The notes under the pieces: generated by a model | Databases searched by the model: none | Told to the model about the DNA's origin: nothing | The model's input: the letters and a program-made list of their open reading frames with translations, nothing else | Position numbers and translations under genes: made by a program | Shown: one piece after another, positions 8,208 to 16,452 of the stretch | Numbering within the stretch: position 1 is the stretch's first letter | How the letters are laid out: the number at the start of each line of letters is the position of its first letter | NCBI GenBank assembly: GCA_029782215.1 | Contig: JAKOVD010000127.1 | Span: forward strand, 124,001-188,000 | Source of the DNA: Chloroflexota bacterium | GTDB lineage: Bacteria; Chloroflexota; Anaerolineae; J102 | DNA length: 64,000 nt | Direction: 5' to 3'

Positions 8208-8732
8208 ATGAGCACGCCTGCACCCGCTCAGGAAACGCGCACCAGGGTCATCGACCTGCTGCAGGCGCAGCAGGTCGACTTTCGCCTCTTGCCACATAGC
8301 GAGCCCGTTTTCACCGTCGAAGCCGCCGCCGCACAGCGCGGGGTCGTGTTGGAGGAGATGGTCAAATCGATCCTCCTCCGCGAGGTGGGGGGTGACCGCT
8401 ACGTCATGGCCTGCGTCCAAGGCCCGGACCGCCTGGATGCCCAGGCCGTCCGACCCCACCTGCCCGGGTCGTGGAAGCGCCTGACCTTTGCCACACAGGA
8501 ACAGATCTTCGACGCCACGGGTTATGTCCAGGGAGCGGTGGCGCCGCTGTGTCTCCCACCGCACATCCCCGTCGTCTTTGACATCGCCATCGCCGGCTGC
8601 GCCCGGGTCAACATCAGCAGCGGCGATCCCATGCTGGGCCTGGAGCTTGCCGGAGCGGACCTGATTCGCCTTGCGCAACCGCGGCTGGCCTCGATCGCTG
8701 CGCCGGCCACGGATCCTCCCCAGCACCTGTAA
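8208..8732 (+). CDS. YbaK/EbsC-family aminoacyl-tRNA deacylase
   Basis: 174 residues of the YbaK/ProX editing family, which hydrolyses mischarged aminoacyl-tRNA (usually Cys- or Ala-tRNAPro) in the cytoplasm. Visible features are the conserved lysine in EEMVKSILLR, the GYVQGAVAPL loop (family GYxxGxxxP) and the closing GLELAGADLIRL strand. The gene starts 9 nt after metF and is probably read through from the one-carbon operon, although no functional tie is known. No clear Shine-Dalgarno precedes the ATG. The last 20 or so residues are a variable tail. Confidence 0.85.
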   Translation: MSTPAPAQETRTRVIDLLQAQQVDFRLLPHSEPVFTVEAAAAQRGVVLEEMVKSILLREVGGDRYVMACVQGPDRLDAQAVRPHLPGSWKRLTFATQEQIFDATGYVQGAVAPLCLPPHIPVVFDIAIAGCARVNISSGDPMLGLELAGADLIRLAQPRLASIAAPATDPPQHL

Positions 8733-8749
8733 TATAACTTTACAAATAC

Positions 8750-8778
8750 TTGACAAATCCCGCAGAGGGTTGTATCAT
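8750..8778 (+). promoter_or_regulatory. Consensus sigma70 promoter of crtB with flanking dyad
   Basis: TTGACA (8750-8755), a 17-nt spacer and TATCAT (8773-8778), ending about 18 nt before the crtB ATG. The promoter is flanked by an inverted pair, TACAAAT (8741-8747) and ATTGTA (8777-8782), and TTGTA is also directly repeated at 8770-8774 and 8778-8782. This could be an operator for a light- or stress-responsive regulator. Confidence 0.75.
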
Positions 8779-8796
8779 TGTAGGCGTGTTTAGGCA

Positions 8797-9828
8797 ATGT
8801 CGAAAGCTCGTCGTTTCCCGACCTCGCTCCATTTGCCCTTCGAGGACCTCATGGTTTCCACTACACACGCTTGGGAAATGCCCCTGCTCGCCCTCGCTCA
8901 TGATGCCTGGCATTCGCTGACACACTCCCAGCCAGCCTCGCCGAGCCAACAGGACGCGGCCCTTTTGGAACGGGCCTATGCGCACTGCGAGGCCATCACT
9001 GCCGAGCACAGCCGTTCCTTCCACCTGGCATCCAGCCTGTTGCCTGTCGACAAACGCCGGGCCACGCGCGCCCTTTACGCCTTCTGCCGTGTCACCGACG
9101 ATCTGATCGACGAGCCCTCCGGCGACCCCCAGGCGATGCTGGCAGACTGGCGTCACGAGACGCTGGAAATCGATCCGCCTGCCGACAACCTTGTCGCCGT
9201 CGCCTGGGCCGATGCCCGCCACCGCTACGGCATCCCCCGCCGCTACGCCGAGCAGCTTCTCGAGGGCGTCGCCCGCGATCTGCGACAGCCGCACTACGTC
9301 ACGTTCGACGAGCTTGCCACGTACTGCTACGGGGTCGCCTCCACCGTCGGCCTGATGTCTATGCACATCACCGGCTTCCAGGGGCCGGAAGCGATTCCCT
9401 ATGCCATCAAACTGGGTGTGGCGCTGCAGATGACCAACATCCTGCGCGACGTGGCCGCCGACTTCGCCAACGGTCGCATCTATCTACCCCTGGACGAAAT
9501 GCGCGACTTCGGCATTGCGCGCCAAGACCTCGCCGAGGGCCGCGTGCATGATCGCTGGCGGGCGTTCATGCGCTTTCAGATTGCCCGCAACCGCCAGCTA
9601 TACGCCGAGTCATGGCCCGGCATCGCCCTGCTTGACGCCGACGGCCGCTTTGCCATTGCCGCCGCCGCCGAGCTCTACCGCGGCATCCTGGACGACATCG
9701 AGCGACATGACTACGACGTCTTCTCCCGGCGCGCTCATGTCAGCGCCGCCCAGAAGATCGCCCGCCTGCCGGGCATCTGGTGGCGCGCACGGCGCGTCAG
9801 CCCACCTGAGATCGCGCCGGCTGCGTGA
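8797..9828 (+). CDS. crtB: Phytoene/squalene synthase family protein (CrtB)
   Basis: 343 residues. Head-to-head prenyl synthase that condenses two geranylgeranyl-PP into phytoene. The first Asp-rich motif is in [12 protein letters not shown] and the second in [18 protein letters not shown], both needed for Mg2+-diphosphate binding; the [12 protein letters not shown] start of the catalytic fold lies near residue 72. A strong promoter and the crtI gene 1 kb downstream make the carotenoid assignment more likely than squalene synthesis. The first 55 residues are not conserved, so a later ATG (for example at 8851) could be the true start. Confidence 0.9.
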   Translation: MSKARRFPTSLHLPFEDLMVSTTHAWEMPLLALAHDAWHSLTHSQPASPSQQDAALLERAYAHCEAITAEHSRSFHLASSLLPVDKRRATRALYAFCRVTDDLIDEPSGDPQAMLADWRHETLEIDPPADNLVAVAWADARHRYGIPRRYAEQLLEGVARDLRQPHYVTFDELATYCYGVASTVGLMSMHITGFQGPEAIPYAIKLGVALQMTNILRDVAADFANGRIYLPLDEMRDFGIARQDLAEGRVHDRWRAFMRFQIARNRQLYAESWPGIALLDADGRFAIAAAAELYRGILDDIERHDYDVFSRRAHVSAAQKIARLPGIWWRARRVSPPEIAPAA

Positions 9829-9880
9829 TCCTCTGCCTTTCCCTGCCTCAGCGTGACAGCGTCCCCGGACGCTGCCGGCA

Positions 9881-10750
9881 ATGCTCGCCCAACTCAACGC
9901 CTTCCCCGGTGAAGAACACCGTTCATTCTACTGGAACGGCGGGAAGGCGGCAGCCCTCCTGATCCATGGCTTTCCGGGCACCCCGGCCGAGATGCGCCCT
10001 CTCGCCGGGCTTCTGCATGGCCAGGGCTGGACAGTGCAGGGACCGCTGCTGCCGGGCTTCGGTCCCGACATCGCCACGCTGGGCGAACGCAGCGCCGGCG
10101 AGTGGGTGGCGGCGGTGCGCTCGGCCCTGAGCGATCTGAGCGCCCGCCACGATCCGGTGCTTCTCGTGGGGCACTCGCTGGGCGGCGCTCTCGCCATCCA
10201 GGCCGCGGCCGCGGCCTCGCAGCCGCCCGCCGTCCGGCCGCCGTCCGGCCTGATCCTGGTCTCCCCCTTCTGGAAACTCGTGGGAGGAGGCCCCATCCGC
10301 TATGTGTGGCCGCTTATCCGCCGTCTCTTCCCCGAGATCCGGCCCTTCCGCCTCTTCAAGCCTGACCTGGACGACCCGCGTGTCCGGGAGGGCATGAACA
10401 AATTCCTGCCCGGCATTGACCTCGACGATGCTGACGTGCGCCGGACCATCCGCGACTTCGCCGTCCCCACCCGGTTGGTCGACCAGGTCGTCGCAACCGG
10501 GGCCGGAGGCTATGCCGCGGCGCCGCTCGTCCACGCCCCCGTCCTCGTGCTGCAGGGCCGGGGCGATCGCACCGTGCGCCCTGAACTCACGAGCGAGCTC
10601 GTGCAGCGCCTGGCCGGTCAGGTCAGCTATCACGAGACCGCCGGCGCCCACGATCTCAACCTCCCCGACGGCGCCGGCTGGCCCGACGTCTCCCGCCTCG
10701 TCCTGGACTTCGCCGCCACCCTCACCCCTCCCTTATCCCCCCAATCTTAG
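9881..10750 (+). CDS. Alpha/beta hydrolase (carboxylesterase/lipase-like)
   Basis: 289 residues with the alpha/beta-hydrolase order: oxyanion-hole segment LLIHGFPGTP near residue 28, nucleophile elbow GHSLGG (Ser near residue 100), acid in LQGRGDRTV and catalytic His in TAGAHDLNLP. It most resembles the short-chain carboxylesterase and monoacylglycerol lipase group. It sits between crtB and crtI on the same strand, so it may act on a carotenoid or fatty ester, but that is only context. The region around residues 118-130 is Ala/Pro rich with a run of GC-rich codons. No secretion signal is visible. Confidence 0.85.
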   Translation: MLAQLNAFPGEEHRSFYWNGGKAAALLIHGFPGTPAEMRPLAGLLHGQGWTVQGPLLPGFGPDIATLGERSAGEWVAAVRSALSDLSARHDPVLLVGHSLGGALAIQAAAAASQPPAVRPPSGLILVSPFWKLVGGGPIRYVWPLIRRLFPEIRPFRLFKPDLDDPRVREGMNKFLPGIDLDDADVRRTIRDFAVPTRLVDQVVATGAGGYAAAPLVHAPVLVLQGRGDRTVRPELTSELVQRLAGQVSYHETAGAHDLNLPDGAGWPDVSRLVLDFAATLTPPLSPQS

Positions 10751-10855
10751 CACCGGGCGGCCGCCAGCCCCCTGGACTGGACAGAGGGTTCGCCCCAACC
10801 AGTCCGAATGCACAATTCGCATTTCGCATTTCGAAATTCTCTTAAGAGCTCTTCC

Positions 10856-12331
10856 ATGAAACAAAACATTATCGTCATCGGCAGCGGCTTTGGCGGTCTC
10901 AGCGCCGCCATTCGCCTGGCCCACCAGGGCCACGATGTCACCCTGTTCGAGAAGCGCGACAAGCTCGGCGGCCGCGCCTACGCCTACGAGTCCCAGGGCT
11001 TCAAGTTCGACGGCGGCCCCACCGTGATCACGGCGGCGTGGCTGTTTGACGAGCTTTGGGAGATGGCGGGTAAGCGCCGGCAGGACTACTTCCAGCTCGC
11101 CTCGATCGACCCCTTCTACCGCATCTGGGACCACCAGAAGCGCTATCTGGACTACAACGGCGACCACGACTTCATCCTCAGCGAGATCGACAAGTTCAAC
11201 CCCGCCGACAAAGAGGGCTACACCCGCTTCATCGCCTCGACCAAGGCCGTCTTCGAGACCGGCATGCCCCTGATTGGGACGCCCTTCCTCCACTTCAATG
11301 ACATGCTCGGCGTGGCTCCCGACCTGGTGCGCCTGCAGTCCTACCGCAGCGTCTACGGCTACGTCTCGCACTTCATCCAGGATGACTTCCTGCGCCGCTG
11401 CTTCTCCTTCCATCCTCTGCTCATCGGCGGCAATCCGCTCAGCGCTTCCTCGCTCTACGTTCTCATCCATTACCTCGAGCGCGAGTGGGGCATCCAGTAC
11501 GCCTTGGGCGGCACCGGCACGATCGTGCAGGGCATGGGCAGGCTGTTCGAGGAACTGGGCGGCACCGTCCGGCTCAATGCGGAGGTGGACGAGATCCTTG
11601 TCCAGGGCCGCCGCGCCACTGGCGTTCGGCTCAAGGACGGCTCGGTGCACCAGGCGGATGCCGTCGTCTCGAACGCCGACGTCGCCTACACCTATCTCAA
11701 CATGATCCCCTCTCGCGCCCGCCACAAGAACAGCGACGGCTGGGTCAAGCGCAAGAAGTACAGCATGTCCCTCTTTGTCATCTACTTCGGCACTAGACGC
11801 CTTTATCGCGACCAGGGACTGGCCCACCACAACATCATCCTCAGTGAGGACTACAAGGGCCTGCTGACCGAGATCTTCGCCAACAAGGACCTGCCCGAGG
11901 ACTTCTCACTCTACCTCCACATGCCCACACTGACCGATCCGACCATGGCGCCACCCGGCTGCGAGACCTTCTACGTCCTCTCGCCGGTCCCCCACCTCGG
12001 CGCCGGTATCGACTGGACGCGCCAGGCCAGGCCTTATCGCGACGCCATCATGAACTTCCTGGAGGCCAACTACCTCCCCGACCTGCAGGCCAACATCGTC
12101 ACCGAGCACTTCATCGACCCCCTGCACTTCCAGAACACCCTCAACAGCCACCTCGGTTCCGCCTTCTCCGTCCAGCCGACACTCCTCCAGTCGGCCTGGT
12201 TCCGGCCCCACAACCGCTCCGAGGACTTCGACAACCTCTACTTCGCCGGCGCCGGCACGCATCCAGGCGCCGGCCTGCCGGGCGTCCTCTCCTCAGGCAA
12301 GATCGCCGCCGACCTCATCGGCCCCGCCTGA
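10856..12331 (+). CDS. crtI: Phytoene desaturase family FAD oxidoreductase (CrtI)
   Basis: 491 residues. FAD-dependent desaturase of the CrtI family that introduces double bonds into phytoene. It starts with the dinucleotide-binding fold [16 protein letters not shown], a Glu binding the ribose (TLFEKRD) and the LGGRAY loop, and ends with the family C-terminal FAD motif ([17 protein letters not shown]). The frame opens at 10808, but the ATG at 10856 is immediately before the Rossmann strand and is preferred. With crtB it should give coloured carotenes such as lycopene or neurosporene; the number of desaturations cannot be predicted. The short spacer before it holds tandem ATTTCGC units and a CTCTTAAGAG palindrome. 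Confidence 0.92.
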   Translation: MKQNIIVIGSGFGGLSAAIRLAHQGHDVTLFEKRDKLGGRAYAYESQGFKFDGGPTVITAAWLFDELWEMAGKRRQDYFQLASIDPFYRIWDHQKRYLDYNGDHDFILSEIDKFNPADKEGYTRFIASTKAVFETGMPLIGTPFLHFNDMLGVAPDLVRLQSYRSVYGYVSHFIQDDFLRRCFSFHPLLIGGNPLSASSLYVLIHYLEREWGIQYALGGTGTIVQGMGRLFEELGGTVRLNAEVDEILVQGRRATGVRLKDGSVHQADAVVSNADVAYTYLNMIPSRARHKNSDGWVKRKKYSMSLFVIYFGTRRLYRDQGLAHHNIILSEDYKGLLTEIFANKDLPEDFSLYLHMPTLTDPTMAPPGCETFYVLSPVPHLGAGIDWTRQARPYRDAIMNFLEANYLPDLQANIVTEHFIDPLHFQNTLNSHLGSAFSVQPTLLQSAWFRPHNRSEDFDNLYFAGAGTHPGAGLPGVLSSGKIAADLIGPA

Positions 12332-12336
12332 TCCCC

Positions 12337-12484
12337 TCCTTATGTCATGCTGAACGGGTTCGACCCGCCAACCCTCCCCATCCGCCACCCCCAGTGAAGC
12401 ATCTCGCCCGTCCTTATGTCATGCTGAACGGGTTCGACCCGCCAACCCTCCCCATCCCCCAACGCCAGTGAAGCATCTCGCCCC
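12337..12484 (+). repeat. Two tandem 74-bp copies of a dispersed repeat (TATGTCATGCTGAACGGGTT type)
   Basis: Copies begin at 12337 and 12411. Both share TCCTTATGTCATGCTGAACG, GGTTCGACCCGCCAACCCTC and CCAGTGAAGCATCTCGCCC, with a small variable block between. A third copy lies at 14113-14190, on the other side of the photolyase gene. Confidence 0.85.
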
Positions 12485-12488
12485 TCCC

Positions 12489-12587
12489 ATGTCATTGCGA
12501 ACGGCGCAGCCCCGTAAGCAAGCGGAGCTTGCGACGCAATCCCCAACCGGCATCTTGGAGACTGCTTCACTTCGTTCGCGGTGACAT
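12489..12587. repeat. MITE-like element with terminal inverted repeats, copy 1
   Basis: The element starts ATGTCATTGCGAAC (12489-12502) and ends GTTCGCGGTGACAT (12574-12587), a 14-bp imperfect inverted pair around about 70 nt that itself contains a small hairpin (AAGCAAGCGGAGCTTGC). It ends 11 nt before the photolyase start. A related copy lies at 14195-14272. No coding capacity is present. Confidence 0.75.
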
Positions 12588-12598
12588 TGGGAGATCAC

Positions 12599-14131
12599 AT
12601 GACCACGAAGGATGTCTCCGTCTGGATCCTGGGCGACCAGCTTGTCGACGCCCATCCGGCCCTGCGCCACGCCGAAGACCTGGCGGGCCGCCAGAACGTG
12701 CGCGTGGTGATGGTAGAGAGCGATAGCCGCATCCGCCGCCATCCCTACCAACGCAAGAAGCTGGTCCTGCTCCTGAGCGCCATGCGCCACTACGCCGCCG
12801 AGCTGCGAGCGCAGGGTTACGAGGTGGACTACCGCCAGGCGCCCTCCATGCAGGCGGGCCTGCAGGAGCACTGCCGCTCCGTAGAGACGGCTACCCTGGT
12901 GACAATGGCCGCCGCCGATCACGGGGGGAGACGCTGGCAGCACGAGCGGCTGGCGGATGCGCTGGGCCTGCCCGTCACCGTGGTGCCCAACACCCAATTC
13001 CTGATCGGCCGCTTCGACCCCTTCCCGGAGTCGCAGCCAGGCCGGCGCTACGTCATGGAGCACTTCTATCGCGCCATGCGCCGCCGCTTTGGCCTGCTGC
13101 TCGACGACACGGGCGGACCCGAGGGCGGCCGTTGGAACCTGGACGCCGAGAACCGCAAACCCCTGCCCAAGGCGGCGCGGCCTCCCGCCCCGCGCTCTTT
13201 TGCGCCCGACGCCATCACCCTGCAGGTCATGGCCGAGGTGGAAGCCGCGGGGTGGGGCGTGGGCGCCGTGGACGGCTTCGATCTGGCGGTGACGAGGGCG
13301 CAGGCCGAGGCCGCCGCGGATGATTTCCTGGCCCGCCGCCTGCCCGACTTCGGCGCCTATGAGGACGCCATGTCGTCGGCCTCTGCCTCCGTCTACCATT
13401 CCCTGCTCTCGCCCTACCTCAACCTGGGGCTGCTCGAGCCGCTGGCGCTTGCACGGCAGGCCGAGGCAGCGTACCGGAAAGGCCGGGCGCCGCTGAACTC
13501 GGTGGAGGGCTTCATCCGCCAGGTGGTGGGCTGGCGCGAGTACATCGCCTGGCAGTACCACCGCCTCATGCCGGACCTGGCGGCCGCCAATGCCTGGAAT
13601 GCGCACCGGCCCCTGCCGGGCTGGTTCTGGGACGGCGACACCGCCATGAACTGCCTGCGCACGGTGATCAAACGAGCGTTGGACGGCGGCTACACCCACC
13701 ACATCGAGCGTCTGATGGTGCTGTGCAACTTCGCGCTCCTGGCAGGTCTGGACCCGGCGGCGGTCAACGAGTGGTTCCTGACCGCCTATGTCGATGCCTA
13801 CGAATGGGTCGTGACTCCGAACGTCCTGGGCATGGGCCTGAACGCCGACGGCGGCCTGATTGCCACCAAGCCCTACCTGGCCTCCGGCAGCTACATCGAC
13901 CGCATGAGCGACTACTGCGATGGCTGCCGCTTCCAGCCCAAGCAGCGCCTGGGCCCGGAGGCATGCCCCTTCACGACCCTCTATTGGAACTTTCTGATCG
14001 CGCACGAGGCCGAGCTGCGCAGCCACCCTCGTTTCGGCCCTGCCGTCCTGGGCCTGTCCCGTCTCGCCCCTGCCGAGCGCGAAGCCATCCGCGCCGAAGC
14101 CGCCGGCATGCTCTCCCTTATGTCATGCTGA
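12599..14131 (+). CDS. Deoxyribodipyrimidine photolyase-related protein (FeS-BCP/PhrB type)
   Basis: 510 residues. FAD- and iron-sulfur-containing photolyase/cryptochrome family that repairs UV lesions, chiefly (6-4) photoproducts in characterised members. It opens with the DPRP motif WILGDQL, and has the FAD-pocket region GWREYIAWQYH and WDGDTAMNCLRTVI. Four cysteines fit the 4Fe-4S ligands: LMVLCNFAL, SDYCDGCRF and EACPFT. The ATG at 12599 follows a GGGAGA ribosome site; an in-frame GTG at 12581 lies inside the upstream repeat. The last residues (LMSC) and the stop codon are supplied by a dispersed repeat, so the original C-terminus has probably been replaced. It follows the carotenoid genes on the same strand. 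Confidence 0.92.
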   Translation: MTTKDVSVWILGDQLVDAHPALRHAEDLAGRQNVRVVMVESDSRIRRHPYQRKKLVLLLSAMRHYAAELRAQGYEVDYRQAPSMQAGLQEHCRSVETATLVTMAAADHGGRRWQHERLADALGLPVTVVPNTQFLIGRFDPFPESQPGRRYVMEHFYRAMRRRFGLLLDDTGGPEGGRWNLDAENRKPLPKAARPPAPRSFAPDAITLQVMAEVEAAGWGVGAVDGFDLAVTRAQAEAAADDFLARRLPDFGAYEDAMSSASASVYHSLLSPYLNLGLLEPLALARQAEAAYRKGRAPLNSVEGFIRQVVGWREYIAWQYHRLMPDLAAANAWNAHRPLPGWFWDGDTAMNCLRTVIKRALDGGYTHHIERLMVLCNFALLAGLDPAAVNEWFLTAYVDAYEWVVTPNVLGMGLNADGGLIATKPYLASGSYIDRMSDYCDGCRFQPKQRLGPEACPFTTLYWNFLIAHEAELRSHPRFGPAVLGLSRLAPAEREAIRAEAAGMLSLMSC

Positions 14132-14190
14132 ACGGGTTCCACCCGCCAACCCCCACCCTCAGCCAACTCCAGTGAAGCATCTCCACCCCT
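14113..14190 (+). repeat. Third copy of the dispersed repeat, overlapping the photolyase 3' end
   Basis: It contains CTTATGTCATGCTGAACGGG, then a CCGCCAACCC block and CCAGTGAAGCATCTCCACC, matching the units at 12337-12484 in order and orientation. The photolyase stop codon (TGA, 14129-14131) is the TGA of the ATGCTGAACG core. Confidence 0.85.
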
Positions 14191-14194
14191 CCCT

Positions 14195-14272
14195 ATGTCA
14201 TTGCGAAGGGCGTTAGCCCTGAAGCAATCTCCAAACCACCTTGGGGATCGCTTCACTTGGTTCGCAATGACC
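14195..14272. repeat. MITE-like element with terminal inverted repeats, copy 2
   Basis: A perfect 11-bp terminal inverted pair, GTCATTGCGAA (14197-14207) and TTCGCAATGAC (14261-14271), encloses about 53 nt. It has the same ends as the 12489-12587 element and the same placement directly after a copy of the 74-bp repeat, so both sides of the photolyase carry the same compound arrangement. Confidence 0.8.
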
Positions 14273-14300
14273 TACCCCCCCGCGCGCCGTGCGCGCCATC

Positions 14301-14329
14301 TTGACATGTCCCAGGCGATGCCGTAGAAT
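14301..14329 (+). promoter_or_regulatory. Strong sigma70 promoter of the MFS exporter gene
   Basis: TTGACA (14301-14306), a 17-nt spacer and TAGAAT (14324-14329). The predicted transcription start near 14336 falls directly in front of the palindromic operator at 14339-14352. Confidence 0.85.
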
Positions 14330-14338
14330 AGGCAACTG

Positions 14339-14352
14339 ACCGACCGGTCGGT
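14339..14352. promoter_or_regulatory. TetR-type operator palindrome ACCGACCGGTCGGT
   Basis: A perfect 14-bp palindrome positioned at about +3 to +16 of the predicted transcript, where a bound repressor would block initiation. ACCGACCGGTCGGT is a typical TetR/AcrR-family operator shape. The TetR gene at 17835, three genes downstream on the same strand, is the obvious candidate ligand. Confidence 0.65.
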
Positions 14353-14375
14353 AACTTACTCCTGGACACTGCCTC

Positions 14376-15821
14376 ATGAACATCGCAGACAACCGCACCC
14401 GCAATCGCATCCTCGTCGTTCTCTTCATCGGCGTGCTCATGGGCGCGCTCGATATCGCCATCGTGGCGCCGGCGCTGCCGGCCATCAAGGCGGCGCACCC
14501 GGGGGTCAGCGCCCGTGCCCTGGCCTGGGTCTTTACCATTTACGTGCTCTTCAACCTGATCGGCACGCCCCTCATGGCCAAGCTGTCGGACCGGGCGGGC
14601 CGGCGCAGCATCTACCTGCTCGACGTCTCACTCTTCGCCGCTGGCTCCCTGATCGTCGCCCTGTCGCCCACATTCGGCGTCCTGCTCCTGGGCCGCGCCG
14701 TGCAGGGCCTGGGCGCTGGCGGCATCTTCCCCGTGGCCAGCGCCGTCATCGGCGACACCTTCCCGCCCGAGAAGCGCGGCAGCGCCCTGGGCCTCATCGG
14801 CGCCGTCTTCGGCCTGGCCTTCCTGATCGGACCCATCATCGGCGGCGTCGTGCTCATGGCAGCGAGCTGGCGATGGCTCTTCCTCATCAATCTACCGATT
14901 GCCGCCGTGGTCCTCATCCTGGCAGCACGGACCCTGCCCGCCTCAAAACCCGCCCAACGCAAGCGCTTCGACCTCCTGGGCATGGTCGTCCTGGGCCTGG
15001 CCCTGGCGGCGCTCACGTTCGGCATCAACCAGTTCGACACCAAGAATATCGCCGCCAGCCTGGCTTCGCTCAACGTCTGGCCCTTCCTGCTGGCGGCCGC
15101 CGTGCTACTGCTAGTCTTCTACCTGGTGGAAACACGAGCGGAAGACCCGATTGTCCGCATGAGCCTTTTCGCCTCCCGGCAGATGAAGGTCGTGAGCGGT
15201 GTGGCCCTTGGCGCCGGCTTGGGCGAGTCGGCCGTGGTCTTTGTGCCCCTCCTGCTGGTGGCGGCCTTCGGGATCAAGGAATCGACCGCCAGCTACGCCC
15301 TGCTGCCGGCAGTGCTGGCCATGGCCGTGGGTTCGCCCGTTGCCGGACGCATGCTCGATCGCTTCGGCTCGCGCCTGGTCATCCTGTGCGGCCTCAGTCT
15401 TCTTGCCGCCGGCATGATCCTGGTCGGGGTCCTCCCGGTCACCTGGGTCGGATTCTACGGGTCGGCGCTTGTCGTCGGCCTGGGCCTGGGCATGCTGCTT
15501 GGCGCCCCTCTGCGTTATGTCGTGCTCAATGAGGCGCCCGCCACGGCCCGCGCCGCATCCCAGGGCGCGCTCTCCCTCTTCACCTCCTCCGGCCAGCTCA
15601 TCGGCGGCGCCCTGGTCGGCGCCGTCGCCGCCTCGCTGGGCGGCGGCGTGGCCGGCTACAAAGGGGCCTACATCGCCGTCGGCGTCGTCGCCCTGCTTCT
15701 CATCCTGGTGGCGGTCAACCTGAAGAGCCGCGCCGCCGAGATCGAGACCGTGAAGCGCAATGAAGCCATGCGCCATGCGGAGGCCCCTGCCGCAGCGCCC
15801 ATCGAAGCCGAACCCGCCTGA
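14376..15821 (+). CDS. MFS drug/solute exporter, DHA2 (EmrB/QacA-like) type
   Basis: 481 residues with about 14 hydrophobic segments. Family motifs visible are motif D1-like MGALDIAIVAPALPAI in helix 1, motif A-like KLSDRAGRRSIY between helices 2 and 3, motif B GRAVQGLGAGG in helix 4 and motif C GPIIGGVVLMAASWRWLFLI in helix 5. These define a proton-driven exporter in the inner membrane; the substrate is unknown. It has its own consensus promoter with a TetR-type palindrome over the start of transcription, which fits an inducible efflux pump. The C-terminal 25 residues are charged and Ala/Glu rich. Confidence 0.88.
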   Translation: MNIADNRTRNRILVVLFIGVLMGALDIAIVAPALPAIKAAHPGVSARALAWVFTIYVLFNLIGTPLMAKLSDRAGRRSIYLLDVSLFAAGSLIVALSPTFGVLLLGRAVQGLGAGGIFPVASAVIGDTFPPEKRGSALGLIGAVFGLAFLIGPIIGGVVLMAASWRWLFLINLPIAAVVLILAARTLPASKPAQRKRFDLLGMVVLGLALAALTFGINQFDTKNIAASLASLNVWPFLLAAAVLLLVFYLVETRAEDPIVRMSLFASRQMKVVSGVALGAGLGESAVVFVPLLLVAAFGIKESTASYALLPAVLAMAVGSPVAGRMLDRFGSRLVILCGLSLLAAGMILVGVLPVTWVGFYGSALVVGLGLGMLLGAPLRYVVLNEAPATARAASQGALSLFTSSGQLIGGALVGAVAASLGGGVAGYKGAYIAVGVVALLLILVAVNLKSRAAEIETVKRNEAMRHAEAPAAAPIEAEPA

Positions 15822-15869
15822 CCCACAAGCCGTTCCCATCCTCTACTCCCATACCAAGGAGCCATTCCC

Positions 15870-16331
15870 ATGACGTTGTACAACATCTTCCTGACCCTCC
15901 ACAGCATCATGCGCTGGGTCGTGCTGATTGCCGGCATTATCGCCGTCGTTCAGGCCTTCCGCGGCTGGCGCAAGGCCACATTCTGGACTCCCGGCGACGA
16001 GCGCCTCGGCATGATCTACACCATGAGCATGGACCTGCAGGTGCTGCTGGGGCTTGTGCTCTTCTTCATCCTCAGCCCAATCACCCGCGCGGCGTTGTCG
16101 GGCATGAGCTCGGCCATGCAGAACGAGGTGACGCGCTTCTTCCTCGTCGAGCACTTCCCGGTCATGCTCGTCGCCGTCGTCATCGCCCACATCGGCCGGG
16201 CGCGGGCGCGCAAGGCCACTGACGACGCCGGTAAGCACCGGACGGAGTTCATCTTCTACGCCATCTCCCTGGTCCTGGTCATCCTGGCCATCCCGTGGCC
16301 CTTCATGGCCTACGGGCGGCCCCTGCTCTAG
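15870..16331 (+). CDS. Uncharacterised four-helix membrane protein
   Basis: 153 residues, not assigned to a named family. Four hydrophobic segments are visible at roughly residues 12-30, 48-70, 88-108 and 128-146. His residues occur near the membrane in LTLHSIMRWV (first helix) and EHFPVMLVAVVIAHIGRARA (third helix), spaced as in small b-type cytochromes, so haem binding is possible but unproven. It has an Arg-rich cytoplasmic loop (RARARKATDDAGKHR). It starts 48 nt after the MFS exporter, with an AAGGAG ribosome site before the ATG, and is likely co-transcribed with it. Confidence 0.8.
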   Translation: MTLYNIFLTLHSIMRWVVLIAGIIAVVQAFRGWRKATFWTPGDERLGMIYTMSMDLQVLLGLVLFFILSPITRAALSGMSSAMQNEVTRFFLVEHFPVMLVAVVIAHIGRARARKATDDAGKHRTEFIFYAISLVLVILAIPWPFMAYGRPLL

Positions 16332-16346
16332 GCGGGCGCTCCGGGG

Positions 16347-16383
16347 GTTTTCTCCCCATTGCGTCCGGCAATGGGGAGAAAAC
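16347..16383. other. Long perfect hairpin after the four-helix protein gene
   Basis: A 16-bp perfect stem (GTTTTCTCCCCATTGC at 16347-16362 with its complement at 16368-16383) and a 5-nt loop. The stem has Ts on the left and As on the right, the reverse of an intrinsic plus-strand terminator, and no T-run follows. It is probably an RNA-stability or Rho-independent-like punctuation hairpin. Confidence 0.6.
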
Positions 16384-16452
16384 ATCCCGACTCCGCCCAT
16401 TGGCTCAGCTACAATCTCATGCAACTTTCCTTAAGTTCATGAGGTATTGGCA

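Noticed and set aside
12337..12484. tRNA-like GGGTTCGACCC segment
   Set aside because: The segment recurs in dispersed repeats and has no acceptor stem or anticodon arm around it; no tRNA gene was found in the window.
16347..16383. Intrinsic terminator
   Set aside because: The stem is long and perfect but has T on its left and A on its right, with no T-run afterwards on either strand, so it was listed only as a hairpin.
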